From Bordetella parapertussis (lineage in GTDB: Bacteria; Pseudomonadota; Gammaproteobacteria; Burkholderiales; Casimicrobiaceae): a DNA stretch of 64,000 nucleotides. The stretch covers positions 1 through 64,000 of the forward strand of contig CALQLA020000010.1 in NCBI GenBank assembly GCA_943331295.2, in the 5' to 3' direction. Both the position numbers and the translations under genes were made by a program. Shown here piece after piece: positions 29,207 to 38,123 of the stretch. Below the pieces are notes generated by a model. That model had not been told where the DNA came from, made no database searches, and saw only the letters and a list, made by a program, of their open reading frames with translations. How positions within the stretch are numbered: the first letter of the stretch is position 1; every line of letters begins with the position of its first letter.

Positions 29207-30382
29207 ATGGAAGAAGTCGTGATTGTGGCCGCGGGACGCACCGCGGTCGGAAAATTCGGCGGCAGCCTGGCGAAGACACCGGCGGCCGACCTCGGCGCGC
29301 ACGTCATCAAGGGCTTGCTCGCGCGCACCGGCATCAAGCCCGAGATGGTCAGCGAAGTGATCATGGGGCAGGTGCTCACCGCCGGCGTCGGCCAGAACCC
29401 GGCGCGCCAGGCGGCGCTGCGCGCGGGCCTGCCGGACATCGTGCCGGCGTTCACCGTCGGCAAGGTCTGCGGCAGCGGCCTCAAGTCGATGCACCTCGCC
29501 GCGCAGGCGATCAAGTGCGGCGACGCCGACATCGTCATCGCCGGCGGCCAGGAGAACATGAGCGCGTCGCCGCACGTGCTGAACAATTCGCGCGACGGCT
29601 TCCGGATGGGCGACGCCAAGCTCGTCGACACGATGATCGTCGACGGCCTGTGGGACGTCTACAACAACTACCACATGGGCGTCACCGCCGAGAACGTCGC
29701 GAAGAAGCACGGCATCACCCGCGCCGAGCAGGACGCGTTCGCGACGGCGTCGCAGAACAAGGCCGAGGCGGCGCAGAAGGCCGGCCGGTTCAAGGACGAG
29801 ATCCTGCCGTTCGACATCGTGTCGAAGAAGGGCACGGTCGTGTTCGACGCCGACGAGTTCCCGAAGCACGGCACGACGCTGGAGTCGCTCGCTTCGCTGC
29901 GCGCCGCGTTCGCGAAGGACGGCACGGTGACGGCGGGCAACGCCTCCGGCATCAACGACGGCGCCGCGGCGGTGATCATGATGTCGGCGCGCCGCGCGGC
30001 CGAGCTCGGCCTCGCGCCGCTGGCGCGGATCAAGGCCTACTCGTCGGCGGGCCTCGACCCGACGATCATGGGCATGGGCCCGGTGCCCGCCAGCCGGCTG
30101 TGCCTCAAGAAGGCCGGCTGGACGCCGCAGGACCTCGACCTGATGGAGATCAACGAGGCGTTCGCGGCGCAGGCAATCGCCGTCAACAAGGAGATGGGCT
30201 GGGACACCAGCCGGATCAACGTCAACGGCGGCGCGATCGCGATCGGCCACCCGATCGGCGCGTCCGGCGCGCGGATCCTCGTCACGCTGCTGCACGAGAT
30301 GATCCGGCGCGACGCGAAGAAGGGCCTCGCGTCGCTGTGCATCGGCGGCGGCATGGGCGTGGCGCTGGCGCTCGAGCGGTAG
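29207..30382 (+). CDS. phaA: Acetyl-CoA acetyltransferase (beta-ketothiolase) PhaA
   Basis: A 391-residue biosynthetic thiolase with Cys88 in [15 protein letters not shown], His in [19 protein letters not shown] and the second Cys in [17 protein letters not shown]. Length and motifs match the PhaA/PhbA group, which condenses two acetyl-CoA to acetoacetyl-CoA for PHB. Its place directly after phaC supports that. The usual third gene phaB (acetoacetyl-CoA reductase) and the regulator phaR are absent here. A role in fatty-acid or phenylacetate beta-oxidation cannot be excluded, since no paaJ is present in the window. Confidence 0.93.
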   Translation: MEEVVIVAAGRTAVGKFGGSLAKTPAADLGAHVIKGLLARTGIKPEMVSEVIMGQVLTAGVGQNPARQAALRAGLPDIVPAFTVGKVCGSGLKSMHLAAQAIKCGDADIVIAGGQENMSASPHVLNNSRDGFRMGDAKLVDTMIVDGLWDVYNNYHMGVTAENVAKKHGITRAEQDAFATASQNKAEAAQKAGRFKDEILPFDIVSKKGTVVFDADEFPKHGTTLESLASLRAAFAKDGTVTAGNASGINDGAAAVIMMSARRAAELGLAPLARIKAYSSAGLDPTIMGMGPVPASRLCLKKAGWTPQDLDLMEINEAFAAQAIAVNKEMGWDTSRINVNGGAIAIGHPIGASGARILVTLLHEMIRRDAKKGLASLCIGGGMGVALALER

Positions 30383-30386
30383 GAGG

Positions 30387-30451
30387 GGAGGGCCCCCCGA
30401 AGCGCGCTGCGCGCGCCTCCCCCCCGAGGGGGGCGGGCGCGGCGGCCCTCC
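30387..30451. repeat. GC-rich palindromic intergenic element
   Basis: The end segments GGAGGGCC and GGCCCTCC are complementary and enclose CCCCGAAGCGCGCTGCGCGC, then a second hairpin CCTCCCCCC/GGGGGGCGG. It lies five bases after the phaA stop. Elements of this style are common between genes in Comamonadaceae and relatives and often end transcripts; here it probably terminates phaC-phaA. Confidence 0.6.
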
Positions 30452-30561
30452 GGGCATGACCGCGCATCGCATGCGGCGGCGCGCCCATTGCCCGAGGCCG
30501 TCGTGCCGAGTACGATGAATCCCGTTTTCTCCGCTGTACCGCCTTCGAGGAGCTACACCGC

Positions 30562-31302
30562 ATGTCCAAGGACGTACCGCTGACCGGAACCGACGGCGCG
30601 CCGCTGCCGGTGCTGCCGCCGGACCGCGACCCGCGACTCTCCATCCGCGTCATCCGCGTGATGTTCTACGTGCCGGGATTCATGGCACTGCTGCTGCTGA
30701 AGGCGGGCGAGCCCACCGCGTTCGGCCTCACCGTCGAGATGCTGTTGCTGGCCTCGGCCTCGGCAGTCGTCGCGGGCCTCTTCATCGCCACCCAGTCGTC
30801 CGGCGGCACCTCGGACAATTCGTCCAGGGTCGGCCTGTGGAGCGGTGCGCTGGTACTGGAACTGCTCGCCGTCGTGCCGTTCCTCTGCGCCGTGCCGCCG
30901 CTCTTCCACCAGCTCGCGCACAGCCAGCTGCTGCATTCCCTCGCGCCGGGCGCCACCGTGGTTTCGCTCGGGCACACGGAGTTCGTGCCGGCGGCCGCGA
31001 TCGTCCCGTTCATAATCTACCAACTCGCCGGGTTCGGCACCCTGCACTACGTCGTGCCGAAGCCGGTCAACTGGGCGATCAACCTGGCGCTGCTCGGGCT
31101 CATCATCGGCGGCTACTTCGCCAACCGCATCGGCCGCTACGACGTCGAGCTCGTCACCGGCGCCTTCCTGGTCGTGCTGATGGCCTGCACCGTCGCGTTC
31201 GGCGTGATGAAGCTGAAGGAGATGCAGGCGGACTACGATGCCCGGCGGCCGCCCAAGGCACCCAAGCACCAAGCCCTCGACGAGGCCACGCCCGCGGCCT
31301 GA
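30562..31302 (+). CDS. Hypothetical inner-membrane protein
   Basis: A 246-residue protein with about six predicted membrane helices (starting [55 protein letters not shown] and later [48 protein letters not shown]) and a charged C-terminus ending in DEATPAA. No transporter or enzyme motif is recognised. The N-terminal 30 residues are Pro/Asp-rich and cytoplasmic by the positive-inside rule. It stands alone between the phaA terminator and the rhlE leader. Confidence 0.65.
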   Translation: MSKDVPLTGTDGAPLPVLPPDRDPRLSIRVIRVMFYVPGFMALLLLKAGEPTAFGLTVEMLLLASASAVVAGLFIATQSSGGTSDNSSRVGLWSGALVLELLAVVPFLCAVPPLFHQLAHSQLLHSLAPGATVVSLGHTEFVPAAAIVPFIIYQLAGFGTLHYVVPKPVNWAINLALLGLIIGGYFANRIGRYDVELVTGAFLVVLMACTVAFGVMKLKEMQADYDARRPPKAPKHQALDEATPAA

Positions 31303-31371
31303 TTGCCGTCGCCCGCCGCCCCGGCGGGCGTCGGCCCCGGCGGCGACCGTGCCGGCCGACCGCATTTGCTG

Positions 31372-31377
31372 TATAAT
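31372..31377 (+). promoter_or_regulatory. Consensus -10 box (TATAAT) for the first DEAD-box gene
   Basis: A perfect TATAAT preceded directly by TG. No good -35 is found 16-18 bases upstream. If used, transcription would begin near 31384 and give a leader of about 55 bases containing the terminator hairpin at 31399-31428. Confidence 0.5.
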
Positions 31378-31398
31378 CAAAGTTATAGGTATCTCTGC

Positions 31399-31428
31399 GG
31401 CCCGCAACGATGCGGGCCTTTTTCTTTT
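31399..31428 (+). terminator. Intrinsic terminator inside the 5' leader of the DEAD-box gene (attenuator candidate)
   Basis: GGCCCGC-AACGAT-GCGGGCC forms a 7-bp (8 with A-T) stem, followed at once by TTTTTCTTTT. This is a textbook rho-independent terminator. It ends ten bases before the ATG, and the ribosome site GGAG follows two bases after the T-run. It lies downstream of the TATAAT box, so transcripts from that promoter must pass it. Confidence 0.75.
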
Positions 31429-31438
31429 CCGGAGCATC

Positions 31439-32866
31439 ATGTCCTTCTCGAATCTCGGCCTCGTCGACGAACTCGTCCGCGCGGTCACCGAACGCGGCTA
31501 CACGGTGCCGACACCCGTGCAGGCGCAAGCCATCCCGGCCGTCCTCAGCGGCGGCGACCTCCTCGCGGGCGCGCAGACCGGCACCGGCAAGACCGCCGGC
31601 TTCGTGCTGCCGCTGCTGCAACTCCTGTCCGGCCGCAAGCCGAAGCCAGCGGCCACCGGTTCGTCGCGCGCGCCGATCCGCGCGCTGATCCTGACGCCCA
31701 CGCGCGAACTCGCCGCGCAGGTGGAGGAGAGCGTCCGCCTCTACGGCAAGTACGTGCGGCTGTCGTCGATGGTGATGTTCGGCGGCGTCAACATCAATCC
31801 GCAGATCCAGCGGCTGAAGAGCCCGCTCGACATCCTCGTCGCCACGCCCGGCCGCCTGCTCGACCACGTGTCGCAGCGCACGCTCGACCTCTCGCGCGTC
31901 GAGATCCTCGTGCTGGACGAGGCCGACCGGATGCTCGACATGGGCTTCATCCGCGACATCAAGCGCGTGCTGGCGCTGCTGCCCAAGGAGCGGCAGAACC
32001 TGCTGTTCTCGGCCACGTTCTCCGGCGAGATCAAGACGCTCGCCGACAGCCTGCTCAACCACCCGGCGCGCATCGAGGTGGCGTTCCGCACCGCGACCGC
32101 GGACCTGATCGCGCAGAAGATCTACCGCGTCGACCGCGAAAGGAAGCGCGAGCTGCTGACCCACCTGATCAAGGACCAGCGCTGGTTCCAGGTGCTGGTG
32201 TTCACGCGGACGAAGCACGGCGCGAACAAGCTCGCCGAGCAGCTCAACAAGGAAGGCATCGTCGCGCTGGCCATCCACGGCAACAAGAGCCAGGGCGCGC
32301 GCACGCGGGCGCTGTCCGAGTTCAAGGACGGCACGCTGCAGGTGCTGGTGGCGACCGACATCGCCGCCCGCGGCCTCGACATCGTCGACCTGCCGCACGT
32401 CGTCAACTACGAGCTGCCGAACGTGCCCGAGGACTACGTGCACCGGATCGGCCGCACCGGCCGCGCCGGCGCCGCGGGCGAGGCGATCTCGCTCGTCTGC
32501 GTCGACGAGGACAAGTTCCTCGCCGACATCGAGAAGCTGACCAAGCGCACGATCCCGGCGGAGATCGTTCCGGGCTTTGCGCCGGATGCGCGGATCAAGG
32601 CCGAGCCCATCACGATGGGCGGGCAGCGCCAGCAGCGCGGCGGCGGGTCGGCAGGCCAGGGTCGCGCCGGTGGCGGCGGGCGCGCGCCGGCCAAGCCGGA
32701 GGGGCAGGGCGCTCCCCGCGCCGCGCACGGGCCGAAGGCGCCGGCACCCCGCGGGGCAGCCGCGCCGAAGCCCGGCTTCGGCGGTGCCGCGCGGCGGCCG
32801 GCTGCCGCGCCCCGCGCCCGCACGCCCTCGTCGGCGCCGCACAACCCGCAGGGTCGCAACCGCTGA
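31439..32866 (+). CDS. rhlE: RhlE-like DEAD-box RNA helicase
   Basis: A 475-residue ATP-dependent RNA helicase with all core motifs: Q motif [28 protein letters not shown], motif I AQTGTGKT, Ia [58 protein letters not shown] and [14 protein letters not shown]. The C-terminal ~80 residues are Gly/Arg/Pro/Ala-rich, as in RhlE-group proteins that bind RNA without a fixed target. It helps ribosome assembly or RNA turnover, often in the cold. The ATG at 31439 follows GGAG; its leader holds an intrinsic terminator, so premature termination probably controls it. Confidence 0.95.
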   Translation: MSFSNLGLVDELVRAVTERGYTVPTPVQAQAIPAVLSGGDLLAGAQTGTGKTAGFVLPLLQLLSGRKPKPAATGSSRAPIRALILTPTRELAAQVEESVRLYGKYVRLSSMVMFGGVNINPQIQRLKSPLDILVATPGRLLDHVSQRTLDLSRVEILVLDEADRMLDMGFIRDIKRVLALLPKERQNLLFSATFSGEIKTLADSLLNHPARIEVAFRTATADLIAQKIYRVDRERKRELLTHLIKDQRWFQVLVFTRTKHGANKLAEQLNKEGIVALAIHGNKSQGARTRALSEFKDGTLQVLVATDIAARGLDIVDLPHVVNYELPNVPEDYVHRIGRTGRAGAAGEAISLVCVDEDKFLADIEKLTKRTIPAEIVPGFAPDARIKAEPITMGGQRQQRGGGSAGQGRAGGGGRAPAKPEGQGAPRAAHGPKAPAPRGAAAPKPGFGGAARRPAAAPRARTPSSAPHNPQGRNR

Positions 32867-32960
32867 TTCCACGCGCCGCGGGCGACGCCCGGTCGCCGCG
32901 GGCGGTCGCGACGTCACGCGGCCGCTTGCGAGGGCGCGCAGCGGTCGCTACGCTCTCCCC

Positions 32961-33644
32961 ATGCTCACGCTGCGCGCGCTGACCAAGACCTTCGCCGGCC
33001 CGCGGTCGCGCACCATTTTCGCCGGCGTCGACCTGGCACTCGGCGCGGGCGACTACGTCGCGGTGATCGGCGAGTCAGGCAGCGGCAAGTCGACGCTGCT
33101 CAACCTGTGCGCCGGGCTCGATCGCGCCGACGGCGGCACGATCGCCGTGGACGGCGTCGACCTTGCCACGCTGGACGACGACGCGCTCACCGTGCTGCGC
33201 CGAACTCGCATGGGCTTCGTGTTCCAGGCGTTCCACATCCTGCCCTACCTCACCGTCGCGGAAAACGTCGCGCTGCCGCTGTCGCTGCAGGGGGCGCCGG
33301 CGGCGGCGGCCGCGGAGCGCGTGGCGACGATGCTCGCGCGGGTGGGGCTCGCCGGGCAGGGTGATGCCCGTCCGGCCGAGATGTCCGGCGGCGAGCTGCA
33401 GCGGGTCGCCATCGCGCGCGCGCTCGTGCACCGGCCGCGGCTCGTGCTGATCGACGAGCCGACCGGCAACCTCGATCCGGACAGCGCGCGGCAGGTGCTC
33501 GAACTCCTGCGCGGGCAGATCAAGGCAGAGGGCGCCGCCGGCATCCTGGTCACCCATTCGCGCGCGGCCGCGCGCACCGCGGACCGGACGCTGGTGCTGA
33601 CGAAGGACGGCCTCGCGCCGGCGCGCGACGTCGCCGGCGAATGA
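32961..33644 (+). CDS. ABC transporter ATP-binding protein (LolD/MacB type)
   Basis: A 227-residue ATPase: Walker A GESGSGKST near 38, Q-loop in FVFQAFHILPYLTVAENV, signature MSGGELQRVAIARAL, Walker B LVLIDEPTGNLD and switch His in ILVTHSRAAA. The sequence groups with LolD, MacB and FtsE-like ATPases, which power FtsX-type permeases without pumping a substrate across the inner membrane. The stop overlaps the start of the permease gene by four bases. With the AttH-like gene it forms the known ABC-FtsX-AttH arrangement. Confidence 0.92.
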   Translation: MLTLRALTKTFAGPRSRTIFAGVDLALGAGDYVAVIGESGSGKSTLLNLCAGLDRADGGTIAVDGVDLATLDDDALTVLRRTRMGFVFQAFHILPYLTVAENVALPLSLQGAPAAAAAERVATMLARVGLAGQGDARPAEMSGGELQRVAIARALVHRPRLVLIDEPTGNLDPDSARQVLELLRGQIKAEGAAGILVTHSRAAARTADRTLVLTKDGLAPARDVAGE

Positions 33645-36142
33645 CGATTTCCGCCGCGCGCGTCGTCTTCCGCGGCGCCTACGCGCAGAACCGCGCGCGC
33701 ACGCTGGTCGCGGTGGCCGCGATCGCGCTCGGGGTCGCGCTGGGCTACGCCGTGCAGCTCATCAACCAGACCGCGGTGAACGAGCTCGCGCAGGGCGTGC
33801 AGACGCTGTCCGGCGAAGCCGACCTCGAGGTGCGCGGCCCGCGCGCCGGCTTCGACGAGGCGATCTATCCGCGCATCGCGCTGCTGCCCGAAGTCGCCGT
33901 CGCGAGCCCCGTGCTGGAGGTCGAGGCCCGGCTCGCCGGCCGGCCGGAGTCGCTCGCGATCGTCGGCATCGACCTCTTCCGTGCCGCGCTGCTGCAGCCG
34001 GGTCTCGTTCCCGTCGCCGGCGACCGCCTCGACGCGCTGCGCCCCGGCCTGTTGTTCCCGGCGGCCGGCGTCGGCGCGGCGCTGGGCGTTGCCGCCGGCG
34101 ACGTGCTGGCAGTGCAGTCAGGGCTACGCGACGTGCCACTGCAGGTCGGCGGCTTCCTGCCGGCGGGGACGCGCGCGCGGATCGCCGTGATGGACATCGC
34201 CGGCGCGCAGGCGGCGTTCGACCGGCTGGGGCGGATCACCCGGATCGACCTGCGGCTCGCCCCAGGCGTCGACGTCGCCGCGTTCCGCGCGCGCCTCGCC
34301 GCGGAACTGCCGGCGGGACTCGCAGTGGAGCCGCCGGCGGCAGCACTTGCCGCGAGCGCCGCGCTGTCGCGCTCCTATCGCGTCAACCTCAACGTGCTGG
34401 CGCTGGTGGCGCTGTTCACCGGCGGCCTGCTCGTGTTCACCACGCAGGCGCTCGCCGTGGTGCGGCGGCGCGCGCAGTTCGCGCTCTTGCGCGTGCTGGG
34501 TGTCACGCGCCGGCGCCTGGTCGCGCTGATCGTCGCCGAGTCGGTGGTCGTGGGCGTCGTGGGCAGCCTCGTCGGCGTCGTGGCCGGCTACGCGCTGGCG
34601 CAACTCGCGGTGCGGTGGGTCGGCGCGGACCTCGGGTCCGGCTATTTCCGCGGCGTCGCGCTGGCCGTCGCGCTCGATCCTGGGGCGCTCGCGATCTTCG
34701 TCGCGTTGGGTGTGGCCGCCGCCGCGCTCGGCAGTTTCGTGCCGGCGCTGGAGATGGCGCGCACCGAGCCGGCGGCCGCGCTGAAGGCCGGCGACCAGGA
34801 GCGCGCGCTCGCGCGCCTGTCGACTGTCTGGCCCGGCACGCTGATGATCGCGGCCGGCGCGCTGGCGACGCTGCTGCCGCCGGTGGCGGAGCTGCCGCTG
34901 TTCGGCTACCTCGCGATCGCGCTGCTGCTGGTCGGCACGCTGCTGCTGCTGCCGCGCGTCGCCCGGCTCGCGTTCGCGGCGCTGCCCGCGCCGCGGCATG
35001 CGCCGGCGCGGCTCGCGTTCGCGCAGTTGCGCGGTTCGCCGGGCCAGGCGGCGGTCAGCCTCGCGACCATCGTCGCCAGCGTCAGCCTGATGGTGTCGAT
35101 GGCGATCATGGTGTCGTCGTTCCGGCAGTCGCTCGACACCTGGCTCACCGGCATCCTCCCGGCCGACCTCTACCTGCGCGCCGGTGGCGGCGACACGGTC
35201 TACCTCGGGCCCGAGGAACAGGCGCGCATCGGTGCGCTGCCCGGCGTGCGGCGCGTCGATTTCCTGCGCGAGCAGCAGCTCCTGCTCGACGCCGGCCGCC
35301 CGCGCGTGATCCTGCTGGCGCGCTCGGTCGACGCCGTCCGCGCCGCCGGGCTGCTGCCGCTCGTCGGTGCCGCGGTGACACCCGCCCCCGGCGCGCCGCC
35401 GCCGGCGTGGGTGAACGAGGCGGCGGCCGACCTCTATCGCTTCGCGCCGGGCGACGTGATCCGGCTGCCGCTCGCCGGCCGCACCGAGCCGTTTACCGTC
35501 GCCGGCGTGTTCCGCGACTACTCGCGCCAGCAGGGCGCGATCGTCATCGACCGCGACCGCTACGTCGCGCTGACCGGCGATGCCACCGCGACCGGCGGCG
35601 CATTGTGGCTCGCTCCCGGCACCGGCGTCGCCGACGTGCAGGCCGCGCTGCTGCGCGCCGTGCCCGGTAGCGACAAGCTCGAGCTGACGGCGCCCGGCGA
35701 GATCCGCGCGCTGTCGCTGTCGCTGTTCGACCGCACCTTCGCGGTCACCTATGCGCTGGAGCTCGCGGCCGTCGCGATCGGCCTGGTCGGACTCTCGTCG
35801 GCATTCGGCGCGCTGGTGCTCGCGCGCCGGCGCGAGTTCGGCATGCTGCGCCACGTCGGCATGACGCGACGGCAGGTCGGGCTGATGCTGGCCACCGAGG
35901 GTCTCGCCGTCAGCGGCATGGGCCTCGTCGTGGGCCTCGGGCTGGGATTCGCGATCAGCCTCGTGCTGATCCACGTCGTCAACCGGCAGTCGTTCCATTT
36001 CGGGATGGAGCTCGCGATTCCCTGGGCGGGACTCGCGGGCTTCGCGGCGGTGGTGCTGGCGCTGGCGACCGCCACCGCCGTCGCCAGCGGCCGGCAGGCG
36101 ATGGGCGACGACGTCGTGCGCGCGGTCAAGGAGGACTGGTGA
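33641..36142 (+). CDS. FtsX-like ABC permease
   Basis: An 833-residue permease with two FtsX-type units. An N-terminal helix (TLVAVAAIALGVALGYAV) is followed by a ~220-residue periplasmic domain. A first group of helices (LALVALFTGGLLVFTTQAL, SVVVGVVGSLVGVVAGYAL) follows, then a central pair (FGYLAIALLLVGTLLLLPRVA) and a second periplasmic domain. The last helices include VTYALELAAVAIGLVGLSSAFGALV and SGMGLVVGLGLGFAISLVLIH. The two-unit architecture resembles the YbbP/DUF214 group. With the ATPase it probably moves a lipid or lipoprotein, or works as a mechanotransmitter. The substrate is unknown. Confidence 0.9.
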   Translation: MTISAARVVFRGAYAQNRARTLVAVAAIALGVALGYAVQLINQTAVNELAQGVQTLSGEADLEVRGPRAGFDEAIYPRIALLPEVAVASPVLEVEARLAGRPESLAIVGIDLFRAALLQPGLVPVAGDRLDALRPGLLFPAAGVGAALGVAAGDVLAVQSGLRDVPLQVGGFLPAGTRARIAVMDIAGAQAAFDRLGRITRIDLRLAPGVDVAAFRARLAAELPAGLAVEPPAAALAASAALSRSYRVNLNVLALVALFTGGLLVFTTQALAVVRRRAQFALLRVLGVTRRRLVALIVAESVVVGVVGSLVGVVAGYALAQLAVRWVGADLGSGYFRGVALAVALDPGALAIFVALGVAAAALGSFVPALEMARTEPAAALKAGDQERALARLSTVWPGTLMIAAGALATLLPPVAELPLFGYLAIALLLVGTLLLLPRVARLAFAALPAPRHAPARLAFAQLRGSPGQAAVSLATIVASVSLMVSMAIMVSSFRQSLDTWLTGILPADLYLRAGGGDTVYLGPEEQARIGALPGVRRVDFLREQQLLLDAGRPRVILLARSVDAVRAAGLLPLVGAAVTPAPGAPPPAWVNEAAADLYRFAPGDVIRLPLAGRTEPFTVAGVFRDYSRQQGAIVIDRDRYVALTGDATATGGALWLAPGTGVADVQAALLRAVPGSDKLELTAPGEIRALSLSLFDRTFAVTYALELAAVAIGLVGLSSAFGALVLARRREFGMLRHVGMTRRQVGLMLATEGLAVSGMGLVVGLGLGFAISLVLIHVVNRQSFHFGMELAIPWAGLAGFAAVVLALATATAVASGRQAMGDDVVRAVKEDW

Positions 36143-36173
36143 GCCGCCGCGCCGCGCCCGACGGGATGCTGCC

Positions 36174-37235
36174 GTGAAGCGGCGCACGTTCGTGGCGGCC
36201 TGCGCGCTGCTGCCGCGCCTTGCCTTCGCCGTCGACTATCCGCGCGTGGTGCCGGGTGTCGCCCTTGCGTTCCCGCGCGACCACGGGGCGCATCCTGCGT
36301 TCCGCACCGAGTGGTGGTACGTCACCGGTTGGGTTGCCGACCGCGCCGGCAACGCCTACGGCATCCAGGTCACGTTCTTCCGCAACCGGCCCGGGATCGC
36401 CGAGGACAACCCGAGCGCCTTCGCGCCGCGTCAGCTGGTGCTGGCGCACGCCGCCGTGGCCGACCCGGCACTCGGCCGGCTGCGCCACGACCAGCGGGTC
36501 GCGCGCGCCGGCATGGGCCTCGCCGACACCGCGACCGGGACGACCAACGCGACGATCGGCGACTGGTCGCTGGTCCTCGACGGCGACACCTACCGCGCGC
36601 GGATCGCGGCGCGCGAATTCGCCTTCGACCTGGCCTTCGCCGCGCGCGGGGACGTGCTGCTCGAGGGCGATCGCGGGTATTCGCGCAAAGGTCCCGACCC
36701 GGCGCACGCGAGCCACTACTACAGCCGGCCGCAGCTCGCCGTCAGCGGCGACCTGTCCGTCGGCGGCAGGACCGTCGCGGTCACCGGCACGGCGTGGCTC
36801 GACCACGAATGGTCGAGCGAGGCGCTCGCGGGCGGCGCGGCCGGATGGGACTGGGTCGGGATCAACCTCGACGACGGCGGTGCGCTGATGGCCTTCCGGA
36901 TGCGTGGCAAGGCGGGGGAGGCGACGTGGGCCGGCGGCACGCTGCGGGCCGCCGACGGGCGCGTCTCGACGTTCGCGCCGGACGCGGTGCGGTTCACGCC
37001 GCAGCGCAACTGGCGCTCGCCGCGCACGGGGATCGAATACCCCGTGGCGATGTCGCTCGCCGCCGGCGACGCCACCTACACGCTGACGCCGCTCTTCGAC
37101 GACCAGGAACTCGACTCGCGCGCCAGCACCGGCGTCATCTACTGGGAAGGCGCGGTGCGCGCGCGGCAGGGCGGGCGCGACGTCGGGCGCGGCTACCTCG
37201 AGCTCACGGGCTACGGGAAGCCGCTGGGACTCTGA
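36174..37235 (+). CDS. AttH/lipocalin-like (carotenoid 1,2-hydratase family) exported protein
   Basis: A 353-residue protein with a signal peptide (RTFVAACALLPRLAFA). The family signatures are FPRDHGAHPAFRTEWWYVTGWV, RPQLAVSGDL, GTAWLDHEWSS and GWDWVGINLDDGGALMAFRMRG. They define the AttH/CrtC-like double beta-barrel group, which includes carotenoid hydratases and many exported partners of FtsX-type ABC systems. Context makes the second option more likely: no carotenoid genes are near, and the gene follows the permease after 31 bases. It probably binds a hydrophobic ligand in the periplasm. Confidence 0.9.
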   Translation: MKRRTFVAACALLPRLAFAVDYPRVVPGVALAFPRDHGAHPAFRTEWWYVTGWVADRAGNAYGIQVTFFRNRPGIAEDNPSAFAPRQLVLAHAAVADPALGRLRHDQRVARAGMGLADTATGTTNATIGDWSLVLDGDTYRARIAAREFAFDLAFAARGDVLLEGDRGYSRKGPDPAHASHYYSRPQLAVSGDLSVGGRTVAVTGTAWLDHEWSSEALAGGAAGWDWVGINLDDGGALMAFRMRGKAGEATWAGGTLRAADGRVSTFAPDAVRFTPQRNWRSPRTGIEYPVAMSLAAGDATYTLTPLFDDQELDSRASTGVIYWEGAVRARQGGRDVGRGYLELTGYGKPLGL

Positions 37236-37382
37236 CGCCGTTGCGATCGTGTGCCGGCGCCCATCGTGCCCTGCGGCCATCGGTGTAAGCTTGCTTCGAT
37301 TCCACCGGCGGCCGAAGGCCGCGCCGGACGCATCGAATCCGGGCGGCGACACGTCCGCCGGAGCACACCAGGGAGAACGGCC

Positions 37383-37886
37383 ATGAGTTTGCTCGATTTC
37401 GTGAAGAGTGCAGGCGAGAAACTGTTCCACACCGGGGCGGCGAAGACGGCGATGGAGGGCGCGGCGGCGGCACCCGCCGATCCCGAGAAGGTGAAGGCAG
37501 CGAACGACGCGGCGGCCGACGCGATCAGCGCGTACATCGCGTCGCAGAACCTCACCGCGACCGGGCTCCTCGTCACGTTCGACGGCGCGACCGCGACGGC
37601 GACGGTGTACGGCGTCGCGCCCGACCAGGCGGCGATGGAGAAGATCGCCCTCTGCTGCGGCAACGTCTCCGGCGTCGCCGCCGTCAACAACATGATGAGC
37701 GTCGACCACAGCGCGCCGGAGGCCACGTTCTACACGGTCGTCGCCGGCGACAACCTGTCGAAGATCTCGAAGGCGAACTACGGCGACCCGAACAAGTACA
37801 TGAAGATCTTCGAGGCGAACAAGCCGATGCTGTCGAACCCGGACAAGATCTACCCGGGGCAGGTGCTGCGCATCCCGCCCCTCTGA
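37383..37886 (+). CDS. lysM: BON and LysM domain protein (Kbp/YgaU-like)
   Basis: A 167-residue protein without signal peptide. Residues about 35-105 form a BON domain (SAYIASQNLTATGLLVTFDGATATATVYG). Residues 113-166 form a LysM domain (FYTVVAGDNLSKISKANYGDPNKYMKIFEANKPML), ending in IYPGQVLRIPPL. This layout and size match E. coli YgaU/Kbp, a cytoplasmic potassium-binding protein, despite the peptidoglycan-style LysM name. The ATG at 37383 follows GGGAGAACGG. It is transcribed alone. Confidence 0.93.
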   Translation: MSLLDFVKSAGEKLFHTGAAKTAMEGAAAAPADPEKVKAANDAAADAISAYIASQNLTATGLLVTFDGATATATVYGVAPDQAAMEKIALCCGNVSGVAAVNNMMSVDHSAPEATFYTVVAGDNLSKISKANYGDPNKYMKIFEANKPMLSNPDKIYPGQVLRIPPL

Positions 37887-37894
37887 CCGCGGAC

Positions 37895-38116
37895 ATGCCC
37901 CCGCCCGCCACCGCGTTGCCCGCCGTTCCCGACGACGACGACGAGGAGGACGACGTCCCCGGTCGCGGCGGGGGCGGCAGCATCGACCCGGACGACGACG
38001 AGGGCGTCGACGAGGATGACGATGACGATGACGAGGAGGACACGCTGTGGGCATTCGGTCCCGCCCGCCGGCATCCTCCGGCAGGGTCTCGCTGCGGCGC
38101 ACAAAACGTGCTATAA
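37895..38116 (+). CDS. Asp/Glu-rich low-complexity reading frame
   Basis: A 73-residue frame starting nine bases after the LysM gene stop. Two acidic runs (DDDDEEDD, and a longer run of Asp with Glu about residues 32-49) flank a Gly-rich spacer, and the end is Arg/Pro-rich. The acidity comes from GAC/GAT repeats. The end overlaps the promoter of the next gene, which weakens the case that the whole frame is translated. It may be a small acidic protein or just a simple-sequence stretch. No function can be given. Confidence 0.3.
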   Translation: MPPPATALPAVPDDDDEEDDVPGRGGGGSIDPDDDEGVDEDDDDDDEEDTLWAFGPARRHPPAGSRCGAQNVL

Positions 38117-38117
38117 T
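38109..38117 (+). promoter_or_regulatory. Extended -10 promoter for the second DEAD-box gene
   Basis: TGCTATAAT, a perfect extended -10 box. The segment TCGCTG at 38089-38094 is a weak -35 with 17-base spacing. Transcription should begin near 38124, giving a leader of about 380 bases before the ATG at 38506. Confidence 0.6.
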
Positions 38118-38123
38118 TCGACG

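Noticed and set aside
29207-30382. This thiolase as paaJ of the phenylacetate pathway
   Set aside because: It directly follows phaC, is 11 kb from the paa cluster, and its motifs fit biosynthetic PhaA; the paaJ role is kept only as a possible moonlighting function.
36174-37235. Carotenoid biosynthesis function for the AttH/CrtC-like protein
   Set aside because: No carotenoid genes nearby; the ABC-FtsX operon context favours an exported partner protein.
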